This document shows positions 1 through 5,733 of a stretch of DNA of 10,242 nucleotides, one piece after another. The stretch comes from Cloacimonetes bacterium UBA5456 (lineage in GTDB: Bacteria > Cloacimonadota > Cloacimonadia > Cloacimonadales > Cloacimonadaceae): assembly GCA_002427325.1 (NCBI GenBank), contig DIQS01000039.1, forward strand, positions 36,413 to 46,654, read 5' to 3'. Made by a program: the position numbers and the translations under genes. The notes beneath the pieces are model-generated. The model was not told where the DNA came from and ran no database searches. It was given only the letters and a program-made list of their open reading frames with translations. Within the stretch, counting starts at the first letter, position 1. Each line of letters begins with the position of its first letter.

Positions 1-84
1 ATGGGCATGACCACATCATAAGCGCAATATAGGCTGAACCTAATAAGGAAGCAGCGGAACACTTATTTGTTTGTTGTTTGAAAT

Positions 85-146
85 TTGTCGCCTTTCCCGT
101 GGAAAACGAGCGGGAAAACTCAGATTCCACGGGAAAATGACGACAA
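85..146. repeat. Nested inverted repeat / possible terminator downstream of the SPFH gene
   Basis: A perfect 12-bp inverted repeat, TTTCCCGTGGAA (93-104) and TTCCACGGGAAA (125-136), is enclosed by a second perfect 6-bp pair, TTGTCG (85-90) and CGACAA (141-146). The two are separated by a small internal loop (CC against ATGA). The 20-nt central loop contains another copy of CGGGAAAA (111-118), which also occurs in the right arm (130-137), so the left arm could pair with either copy. It lies 14 nt beyond the SPFH stop codon and could end that transcript. However, neither flank has a long run of T, so it is not a textbook intrinsic terminator. It could instead be an mRNA-stabilising hairpin or a dispersed intergenic repeat. 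Confidence 0.7.
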
Positions 147-159
147 TCTTGTTTTGATA

Positions 160-1101
160 TTATTTGTTAAAAATGTCGGACAAAGTCTTGATTGAGCCCA
201 AAAGCGCAGTGCTTTCGTAGGGCAGAACCACGGTTTTGTCGCCTTTTTGGACTATTTCTTCGAAGGCTGTGATATATTTGAGGGCTAACTGATATTGTGC
301 GGGGTCAACTCCGGTTTCTTTGAGGGCTTCGGCAACGAGCAAGATGGATTTGCGCTCGGCGTCGGCGACCAAGAGCTTGGACTGGGCTTCACCATCGGCG
401 CGCGCAATCCGGGCATCTCTCTCACCTTCGGCAACTCTGATCTGATATTCTTTTTCGCCATCGGCTGTAAGAATCTTAGCACGTCTGTCGCGTTCGGCGC
501 GCATCTGTTTTTCCATAGCGTTGCGAATCTCTTCCGGAGGCTGTATCTCTTGCAATTCCACACGGTTAACCTTCACGCCCCACTTGTCGGTCGCCTCGTC
601 GAGAATATCGCGAAGCTTTGCATTAATCGAATCTCTGGAGGTGAAAGTATGGTCTAAGGTGAGCTCACCCATCACGTTTCTCAGCGAGGTTTGGGTCAGC
701 TTTTCGATTGCTTCGGGAAGATTTCCGATCTCATAAACAGATTTATAGGGGTCGGTGATCTGGAAATATAAAAGTGCGTTGATATTCATGGAGACGTTAT
801 CAGCGGTGATCACGTTTTGACGCGGGAAATCATAGACGGTTTCTCGCAGGTCAATGCGGTTTTCAATCTTTTGCACGACAATGACATTGCCGCGATAATC
901 GCTCTTATTATAGCGCCAGTGAACGGGACGCGTTTTGTCGAAAATAGGAATAATGAGGTGCAATCCGCTGGGCAGAGTGCGGTGATATTTACCGAGTCTT
1001 TCGATAATTACAACTTCTGCCTGGCGCACCACGATGATCCCGCGGGCTATGAAGATCACGACGAGAAAGGCAAAAGCTAAAACAAGGTATAAAGAGAACA
1101 T
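160..1101 (-). CDS. SPFH/Band 7 (stomatin/QmcA-like) membrane-anchored protein
   Basis: This 313-residue protein has one N-terminal membrane segment (about residues 2-24), an SPFH/Band 7 domain (about 25-190) and a charged, alanine-rich coiled coil (about 195-260). The coiled coil contains repeated AEG/ADG units, as in QmcA and stomatins. Family-typical stretches are ERLGKYHRTLPSGLHLIIP, TSRDSINAKLRDILDEATD and WGVKV. Such proteins form oligomeric membrane-microdomain scaffolds and are often paired with an NfeD protein; none is in the window, but one could lie past the left edge. I chose the ATG at 1101 because GGAGGT (1111-1106) sits 4 nt before it. An in-frame ATG at 1113 overlaps that site and would make it 317 residues. 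Compared with remembered E. coli QmcA, about 22 extra residues lie between the first beta strands (about 57-82). The family call is firm; the physiological role is unknown. Confidence 0.93.
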   Translation of the reverse strand: MFSLYLVLAFAFLVVIFIARGIIVVRQAEVVIIERLGKYHRTLPSGLHLIIPIFDKTRPVHWRYNKSDYRGNVIVVQKIENRIDLRETVYDFPRQNVITADNVSMNINALLYFQITDPYKSVYEIGNLPEAIEKLTQTSLRNVMGELTLDHTFTSRDSINAKLRDILDEATDKWGVKVNRVELQEIQPPEEIRNAMEKQMRAERDRRAKILTADGEKEYQIRVAEGERDARIARADGEAQSKLLVADAERKSILLVAEALKETGVDPAQYQLALKYITAFEEIVQKGDKTVVLPYESTALLGSIKTLSDIFNK

Positions 1102-1113
1102 GATTACCTCCAT

Positions 1114-1454
1114 GTATTTGCTTTTTTACATGAAACTGAAAGTTAAGATATTTGGCAAGGAAAATATTCAAAAAAGTGGGTTTTAGGTGATAATTTTTAG
1201 TGAAATTGTGTATGGGTCAGTGTTTTCAAGCTGAGAATACACCGATTTTCCTTTGTGAAAATATACTCATAAATAGCGTATAATCCTGGTATTAAGCCGT
1301 AATATTTGCAGATATCTCGCACAAGGTGATTTTGCGCTTGACAAAAATCAACGTTTTAGAGCCTTTAATATAACGTTGCAGGATTACGCTAAAGATTTGG
1401 TAATATACTGTAGAATATATACGATATAACTTTAAAAACAGAGGAGTGAAAACA
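1114..1454. other. Divergent intergenic region between the SPFH and LpoB-like genes
   Basis: This AT-rich stretch has no convincing gene and should hold the promoters for both flanking genes. On the plus strand it contains a perfect TATAAT (1279-1284) with only a weak -35 upstream (TGAAAA, 1256-1261, 17-nt spacer). It also contains a perfect TTGACA (1338-1343) whose nearest -10-like hexamer, TTTAAT (1364-1369), is 20 nt away, longer than ideal. A 7-bp inverted repeat, CAACGTT (1349-1355) and AACGTTG (1372-1378), lies just after the TTGACA and could be an operator. I could not fix a minus-strand promoter for the SPFH gene. GGAG at 1443-1446, 8 nt before the ATG at 1455, is the ribosome site of the LpoB-like gene. 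Confidence 0.5.
1338..1378 (+). promoter_or_regulatory. Candidate promoter/operator upstream of the lipoprotein operon
   Basis: A consensus -35 hexamer TTGACA (1338-1343) is followed by an AT-rich -10-like region (TTTAATATAAC, 1364-1374). Around this lies a 7-bp perfect dyad, CAACGTT and AACGTTG, with a 16-nt spacer (1349-1378). The 20-nt hexamer spacing is poor, so the true start site may be elsewhere, for example at TATAAT 1279-1284. The dyad placement would suit a repressor site if this promoter is real. Confidence 0.25.
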
Positions 1455-2054
1455 ATGAAAAGAGTATTTTTCTTCATCCTTCTAAGCCTTGCGCTTTTGG
1501 TCTCGGCCTGTGGGCCAAGCGTCAAGGTTCAGCGTGTGTCTCCGGATACAACCGCCGATCTCAGCGGTAAGTGGAATAGCACGGACAGCCGCCTCGTTGC
1601 AGATGAGATGATCCGCGACGTGCTCAGCCGTCCTTGGCTCTCTCGCTTTGTGGAAAAACACGGCAAAGCACCCGTGGTCATCGTGGGTTCAATGCGCAAT
1701 CTTTCCAGTGAACACATCGAAATGCGCACCATCGTCGCCGATCTTTCTCGTGAATTGATCAATAGCGGCAGCGTTCGCTTTGTCGCCGCACGCGATGATC
1801 GAGACGAAATTCGCGAAGAGCGGCAGGATCAGCAATATTGGGCGTCGGAAGAAACGGCTAAACGCCTTGCATACGAGACCGGTGCAGACTTCATGCTCCA
1901 AGGTTCGGTGAAGACGATCATGGATGAAATCGACCGCACCAAGGCGAAGTTCTATCAGGTTGATCTGCAATTGATTGATATGGAGAGCACCGAGATGGTC
2001 TGGATCGCTAGCAAAGAAATCATGAAAATCGTTGAAAAGAGTCGCTTTAAATAA
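1455..2054 (+). CDS. LpoB-like penicillin-binding protein activator lipoprotein
   Basis: This 199-residue lipoprotein has a type II signal peptide: MKR, a hydrophobic core (4-17) and lipobox LVSAC with the lipidated cysteine at residue 19. Glycine follows, with no Asp at +2, which under the E. coli Lol rule would favour the outer membrane. The C-terminal part (about 72-199) resembles the LpoB/COG3417 domain: VVIVGSMRNLSSEHI (74-88), an ETGADFMLQGSV strand (141-152), YQVDLQLIDMESTE (167-180) and W-x3-KEI (183-189). In E. coli, LpoB crosses the periplasm to stimulate PBP1B; whether this homologue does so is inferred. The ATG at 1455 has GGAG 8 nt upstream; a GTG at 1446 would overlap that site and is rejected. 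It lies 6 nt before the next lipoprotein gene. Confidence 0.85.
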   Translation: MKRVFFFILLSLALLVSACGPSVKVQRVSPDTTADLSGKWNSTDSRLVADEMIRDVLSRPWLSRFVEKHGKAPVVIVGSMRNLSSEHIEMRTIVADLSRELINSGSVRFVAARDDRDEIREERQDQQYWASEETAKRLAYETGADFMLQGSVKTIMDEIDRTKAKFYQVDLQLIDMESTEMVWIASKEIMKIVEKSRFK

Positions 2055-2060
2055 TCTTTT

Positions 2061-3452
2061 ATGATAGTTAGCAGCCTTGCCTTTGCTCTGAGAATGCGGA
2101 AACTCCCGCTCTTGGCAGTGCTTGTCTTGGGCTTTTTGCTCTCGGCATGCACTGCTAATATCAATTCGCCGCACACTATCCGTAAAATGGATAAAGCTCT
2201 GGATAAGCGGGATTTGGGCAAGGTCATCGACATCGTTGAAAAGCCGGGTCTCTACAAGAAAAAAGAGCGTTTGCTCTATTATCTTGATGCCGGCATCTTG
2301 CGCCATCTCAATGGTGAATGGCAGGAAAGTAACGAGCTTTTGCATCGTGCTGAAGATGAAATTGAACGTTTGCATACCAAAAGCATCCTACATGGTGCGG
2401 CTTCTGCAGTCTTGGGCGATAGCAGTCTCGAATATTCCGGCGAGGATTATGAGGATATCTATATCAATGTGTTCAAGGCACTGAACTTCTTGGCAATGGG
2501 TGAGATAGACAATGCCTTCGTGGAGATCAGGCGCGTGAATGATAAGCTCTATTTCCTCGAAGAAAAATATGCTCGCATGGCAAAAGAGATGAATGAAGAA
2601 TCCGATGCACGGATAAGCTTCAAAGCCGGCTCAGGACGCTTCCATTCCTCTGCCTTGGCGAGCTATCTGAGCATGATTCTCTATGAAAATAGCGGCGAAT
2701 TTGACGATGCGCGCATTGATTGGGATAATCTCGGCTTTGCTTTTCGCAGTCAGCCGGAGCTCTATCCCTTTGCAATGCCGGATATTATCCATCCGCATAG
2801 CGAGGAAGCAAAAGGGCTTACGCGTGTTATCTGCTTCGTCAATCGAGGCCCCTATAAAGATGCTTACGAGATGCATATCCACAGTTCGCCAAATAACCTC
2901 ATGCTGGCAAGTTCCGGTCGCGAGGTGGCGATTCAAAACATTCGCTGGGAAGGAATTGCCGAAGGCTACTATTTCAAATTTGCCCTCCCTTATCTCGAGG
3001 ATAGACCCAAAAGCGTGGCGCGTATCGTTGCTAAAACACAGGATGGACGCCGCTTTGAACTGCAGAAACTGGAAGACTTGGGCAGGGTCGCGCGGCGTAG
3101 CTTCGAGATCAAAGAGCCGCTGATTATCCTCAAAAGCGTGAGTAGAACGGTGATTAAAGCGCTCGCCGCCGAAAAGATCAAGAAAGAATTGGCAAATCAG
3201 CAAAATGACCTCGTTTCATCGCTGATCTATCTCCTTGCCGATGCAGCGGTCTTCCTCAGCGAAAATGCCGATCTGCGCATCTCACATTTCTTTCCCGCAG
3301 AAGCATATATCGCCGAGATACCTTTATTGGGCGACAAAGAAACGATCACCCTGCAATATTATTCCCAAAACGGCAGGATGATCTATAGTGAAAACATTGA
3401 AACAAGAGATGATAGATCGCTTCCGAGGCTGATCTATTCTTGGTATTATTAA
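2061..3452 (+). CDS. COG3014-like lipoprotein with TPR-type helical repeats
   Basis: This predicted lipoprotein has 463 residues. Its hydrophobic segment ends in the lipobox LLSAC (cysteine 30). The in-frame ATG at 2094 would give a more usual signal peptide, MRKLPLLAV..., with the cysteine at position 19. Neither start has a clear Shine-Dalgarno, so the start is uncertain. The mature N-terminal half is helical and TPR-like: LLYYLDAGILRHLNGEWQES (71-90), NVFKALNFLAMGEIDNAFVE (136-155) with following RRVN, and ASYLSMILYENSGEFDDARI (200-219). These match my memory of the COG3014 family. From about residue 245 the protein turns beta-rich. The function is not established. In Vibrio and related bacteria such proteins are, as I recall, encoded beside LpoB, and the same pairing here suggests a joint envelope role. 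Confidence 0.75.
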   Translation: MIVSSLAFALRMRKLPLLAVLVLGFLLSACTANINSPHTIRKMDKALDKRDLGKVIDIVEKPGLYKKKERLLYYLDAGILRHLNGEWQESNELLHRAEDEIERLHTKSILHGAASAVLGDSSLEYSGEDYEDIYINVFKALNFLAMGEIDNAFVEIRRVNDKLYFLEEKYARMAKEMNEESDARISFKAGSGRFHSSALASYLSMILYENSGEFDDARIDWDNLGFAFRSQPELYPFAMPDIIHPHSEEAKGLTRVICFVNRGPYKDAYEMHIHSSPNNLMLASSGREVAIQNIRWEGIAEGYYFKFALPYLEDRPKSVARIVAKTQDGRRFELQKLEDLGRVARRSFEIKEPLIILKSVSRTVIKALAAEKIKKELANQQNDLVSSLIYLLADAAVFLSENADLRISHFFPAEAYIAEIPLLGDKETITLQYYSQNGRMIYSENIETRDDRSLPRLIYSWYY

Positions 3453-3485
3453 AAAACAATAACTTAAAAAATAAATGGAGTAACA

Positions 3486-4391
3486 ATGGAAATCCGCAAA
3501 CTCGACCAAATGTTCGAAGTATTAAAACAAAGAGAAAAGAAACGCCTGGTTGCAGCCTGGGCAGTTGATGAACACACCATTCTCGCAGTGAATGACGCTG
3601 TGAATATGGGCATCGTTGAAGGAATCTTGGTGGGCGATAAAAAGACCATCGAAACAATCTGTGCACAAAAGCGTGTGGATTGCAAGAAACTCACTATCGT
3701 GGACGTGGATAACGACGTCGAAGCCGCCGCAAAAGCCGTGGAAATGATCAATAATAAAGAGGGTGATTTCCTCATGAAAGGCCTGCTTTCCACGGATCGC
3801 TATATGCGCGCTATCTTGAACAAAGAAAAGGGCTTAATGAATCCCGGCGCGGTGCTTTCACACGTGACAGTCGCCGAGCCCAGCACCTATCACAAACTCA
3901 TTATCTTTGGCGATGTGGCGATCATCCCCGAGCCTGACCTTGCTCAAAAGATTCAGATCACAAACTACCTCATCCGCGTGGCAAATTTCCTCGGAATCGA
4001 GCGCCCGAAAGTGGGCTTGCAAGCACCCAGTGAGCAGGTTCTTCCCAAGGTTCGCTCCAGCGCAGAAGCCGCCATCATCTCCAAGATGGCAGAACGCGGA
4101 CAGATCAAGAACGCAATCGTTGACGGACCGCTGGGTCTTGACCTCATCATCGATGCCGAAAGTGCCAAGATCAAAGGCATGAAAGGCGAGGTCTTGGGAG
4201 ATGCGGATTGCATTCTCTTTGCCAATATCGAAGCGGGAAATACTTTCTATAAGACTGTCGTAAAGCTCGTGAAAAGCGAACTTTGCGCAATCGTGATGGG
4301 CGCACGTGTGCCCTGCGTTCTCACCTCTCGCGGTGATAGCGAACGCAGCAAACTCTATTCCATTGCACTCGCCGCAATGATGGCGTATTAA
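3486..4391 (+). CDS. ptb: Phosphate butyryltransferase-like phosphate acyltransferase (first copy)
   Basis: This 301-residue protein is a full-length member of the PTA_PTB family, which converts acyl-CoA plus phosphate to acyl-phosphate plus CoA in the cytoplasm. It matches remembered Clostridium Ptb along its length: GILVGD (46-51), FLMKGLLSTDRYMRAILNKE (95-114), SHVTVAE (125-131), ISKMAERGQIK (198-208), DGPLGLD (213-219), NIEAGN (247-252) and SRGDSERSKLYSIALAA (281-297). These motifs are close to consensus, so this copy is probably an active acyltransferase. The acyl chain preferred (butyryl, branched-chain or other) cannot be read from the sequence. GGAG at 3477-3480 lies 5 nt before the ATG. 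It starts 33 nt after the COG3014-like gene with no terminator between, and 2 nt before its paralogue. No butyrate or acetate kinase is in the window. Confidence 0.9.
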   Translation: MEIRKLDQMFEVLKQREKKRLVAAWAVDEHTILAVNDAVNMGIVEGILVGDKKTIETICAQKRVDCKKLTIVDVDNDVEAAAKAVEMINNKEGDFLMKGLLSTDRYMRAILNKEKGLMNPGAVLSHVTVAEPSTYHKLIIFGDVAIIPEPDLAQKIQITNYLIRVANFLGIERPKVGLQAPSEQVLPKVRSSAEAAIISKMAERGQIKNAIVDGPLGLDLIIDAESAKIKGMKGEVLGDADCILFANIEAGNTFYKTVVKLVKSELCAIVMGARVPCVLTSRGDSERSKLYSIALAAMMAY

Positions 4392-4393
4392 AG

Positions 4394-5302
4394 ATGAAAA
4401 GACTCATCGAAATAGTCGAGAAAGCCAAGTCTTTGGGGCGCAGGACACGCATTGCAGTGGCTCTTGCCGAGGATGCAAACACCATCGGGGCAATCTGCCG
4501 CGCCACCAAAGAAGGCTTCATCCATCCCGTTCTCATCGGGGATAAACATCGCATAGAATGTCTGTTGGAAGCGCAAGGCTTGCCTCTCTCTGAGACAGAG
4601 ATCATAGACATCAAAGAGCCCGCCCAAGCCACCAAAGAAGCTGTGCGCATGGTGCGTGACGGCGAAGCTGATGTGCTCATGAAAGGCCTGGTGGGCACCG
4701 ATCAGTTCCTGCGTGAGGTCTTGAATAAAGAGCGCGGACTTCTCCCTCCCAAAGCCGTGATGAGCTATGCCTGCGCTCTCGAACTGCCGAAGTATCACAA
4801 GCTTCTCATCATCTCAGACACCGCCGTCTTGCCCACGCCCGACTTCAGCCAAAAGCTCGCCATGGTCAATTACAGCGTAAAGATGGCACACACCTTAGGC
4901 ATAGAAAAGCCAAAGGTTGCACTCATCTCAGCCACAGAAAAGGTGAGCCCGGGAATGCCGAACACCCTCGACTATGCCCTGCTTTGCAAGATGGCAGACC
5001 GCGGACAGATCAAAGGCTGCACCATAGACGGTCCGCTGGATGTCTTCCTCGCCTGCGACAAAGAAGCAGTTGCCACCAAAGGAGTTCCCACCCCCATCGA
5101 CGGCGATGCCGACATCCTCATCTTCCCCAATCTCGAAACAGCCAATGCCTTCTATAAAGGACTCATGCTCTTTGGCGGAGGCGAACTCGCCGGCCTTATT
5201 CAAGGAACCACCAAGCCCGTTGTCGTGATGAGTCGTAGCGAGAGCGAGAATTCAAAGTATTATTGCATAGCACTAAGCTGCCTTATGGCGGAGGAAACAT
5301 GA
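4394..5302 (+). CDS. Phosphate butyryltransferase-like protein (second, diverged copy)
   Basis: This 302-residue protein is a paralogue of the preceding gene, with roughly 40% identity judged by eye over the C-terminal two thirds. It keeps VLIGD (46-50), VLMKGLVGTDQFLREVLNKE (94-113), KMADRGQIKG (199-208) and the overall length. It departs from the family at three normally constant spots: DGPLxxD reads DGPLDVF (212-218), N-x-E-x-GN reads NLETAN (246-251) and SRxDS reads SRSES (280-284). It may act on a different acyl group, partner with the first copy, or have lost activity; the sequence cannot decide. The start has no Shine-Dalgarno and lies 2 nt after the previous stop, so translation probably depends on reinitiation. 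Its TGA overlaps the rpiB ATG (ATGA, 5299-5302). Confidence 0.87.
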   Translation: MKRLIEIVEKAKSLGRRTRIAVALAEDANTIGAICRATKEGFIHPVLIGDKHRIECLLEAQGLPLSETEIIDIKEPAQATKEAVRMVRDGEADVLMKGLVGTDQFLREVLNKERGLLPPKAVMSYACALELPKYHKLLIISDTAVLPTPDFSQKLAMVNYSVKMAHTLGIEKPKVALISATEKVSPGMPNTLDYALLCKMADRGQIKGCTIDGPLDVFLACDKEAVATKGVPTPIDGDADILIFPNLETANAFYKGLMLFGGGELAGLIQGTTKPVVVMSRSESENSKYYCIALSCLMAEET

Positions 5303-5733
5303 AAATAGCAATAGCGTCTGATCACGCCGGATACAGCCTCAAAGAAGCACTCAAGAAGCTTCTTCCCGAGCTTGACTTTGAAGATTTCGGCACACACGAT
5401 GAAAATAGCATGGATTACCCCGACACCGGCTATCCCGCAGCAAGAGCAGTATCAAACGGCGATTGCGCCAAAGGAATACTAATCTGCGGCAGCGGCATAG
5501 GAATGAGCATCATTGCAAACAAGGTTCCCGGCATCCGTGCAGCACTGTGTTATTATACAGACTTCGCACGACTCGCACGCATGCACAACGATTCAAATAT
5601 ACTCGTCTTAGCAGGCCGTTTCACCACCCCTTCATATGCTAAGCAAATCGTTGAAACATGGTTAAATACCCCCTTTGAAGAGGGACGACATAAAGATAGA
5701 CTTAATAAAATACATCAAGGAGAAAGGAATTGA
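5299..5733 (+). CDS. rpiB: Ribose-5-phosphate isomerase B (RpiB/LacAB family)
   Basis: This 144-residue protein has the usual RpiB length. It interconverts ribose 5-phosphate and ribulose 5-phosphate in the non-oxidative pentose phosphate pathway. Visible signature residues are SDHAG with D8 and H9, the catalytic-loop cysteine C63 in CGSGIG (63-68), and H96 in ARMHNDSN (93-100), equivalent to the active-site Cys and His of E. coli RpiB. The phosphate-binding arginine-rich C-terminus is also present (GRFT, and R/K residues to the end). The start at 5299 has GGAGG at 5290-5294, 4 nt upstream, and overlaps the previous stop. A longer frame from 5263 would add 12 residues not seen in the family. 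rpiB next to glyA is a common bacterial arrangement. An allose-6-phosphate isomerase role is possible but less likely here. Confidence 0.95.
   Translation: MKIAIASDHAGYSLKEALKKLLPELDFEDFGTHDENSMDYPDTGYPAARAVSNGDCAKGILICGSGIGMSIIANKVPGIRAALCYYTDFARLARMHNDSNILVLAGRFTTPSYAKQIVETWLNTPFEEGRHKDRLNKIHQGERN
5717..5732 (+). promoter_or_regulatory. Shine-Dalgarno and TTG start of glyA
   Basis: AAGGAG (5717-5722) lies 7 nt before TTG (5730-5732), an ideal spacing. There is no in-frame ATG nearby that keeps the conserved N-terminus. The TTG overlaps the TGA stop of rpiB (5731-5733). This ribosome site sits inside the rpiB coding sequence and decides the unusual start codon. Confidence 0.8.

Noticed and set aside
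1..84. Short frame ends at the left edge (for example stops at 19-21 and 28-30 on the plus strand)
   Set aside because: Only six to nine codons are visible, too few to tell a real C-terminus from chance.
295..1080. Rightward open frames (120, 71 and 87 residues) opposite the SPFH gene
   Set aside because: They are antisense to strongly conserved SPFH coding sequence and none has a recognisable domain or ribosome site.
1292..1525. Leftward 77-residue open frame across the divergent intergenic region
   Set aside because: It overlaps the signal peptide of the LpoB-like gene, has no ribosome site and no family-like composition. It is an AT-rich chance frame.
1689..2375. Leftward 228-residue open frame
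   Set aside because: It is antisense to the end of the LpoB-like gene and the start of the COG3014-like gene, both of which have clear signal peptides and family motifs, so it is a shadow frame.
5263..5298. Longer RpiB with 12 extra N-terminal residues
   Set aside because: The family begins at the MKIAIASDHAG stretch. The ATG at 5299 has GGAGG at the right distance and the extra residues overlap the ptb-like gene.
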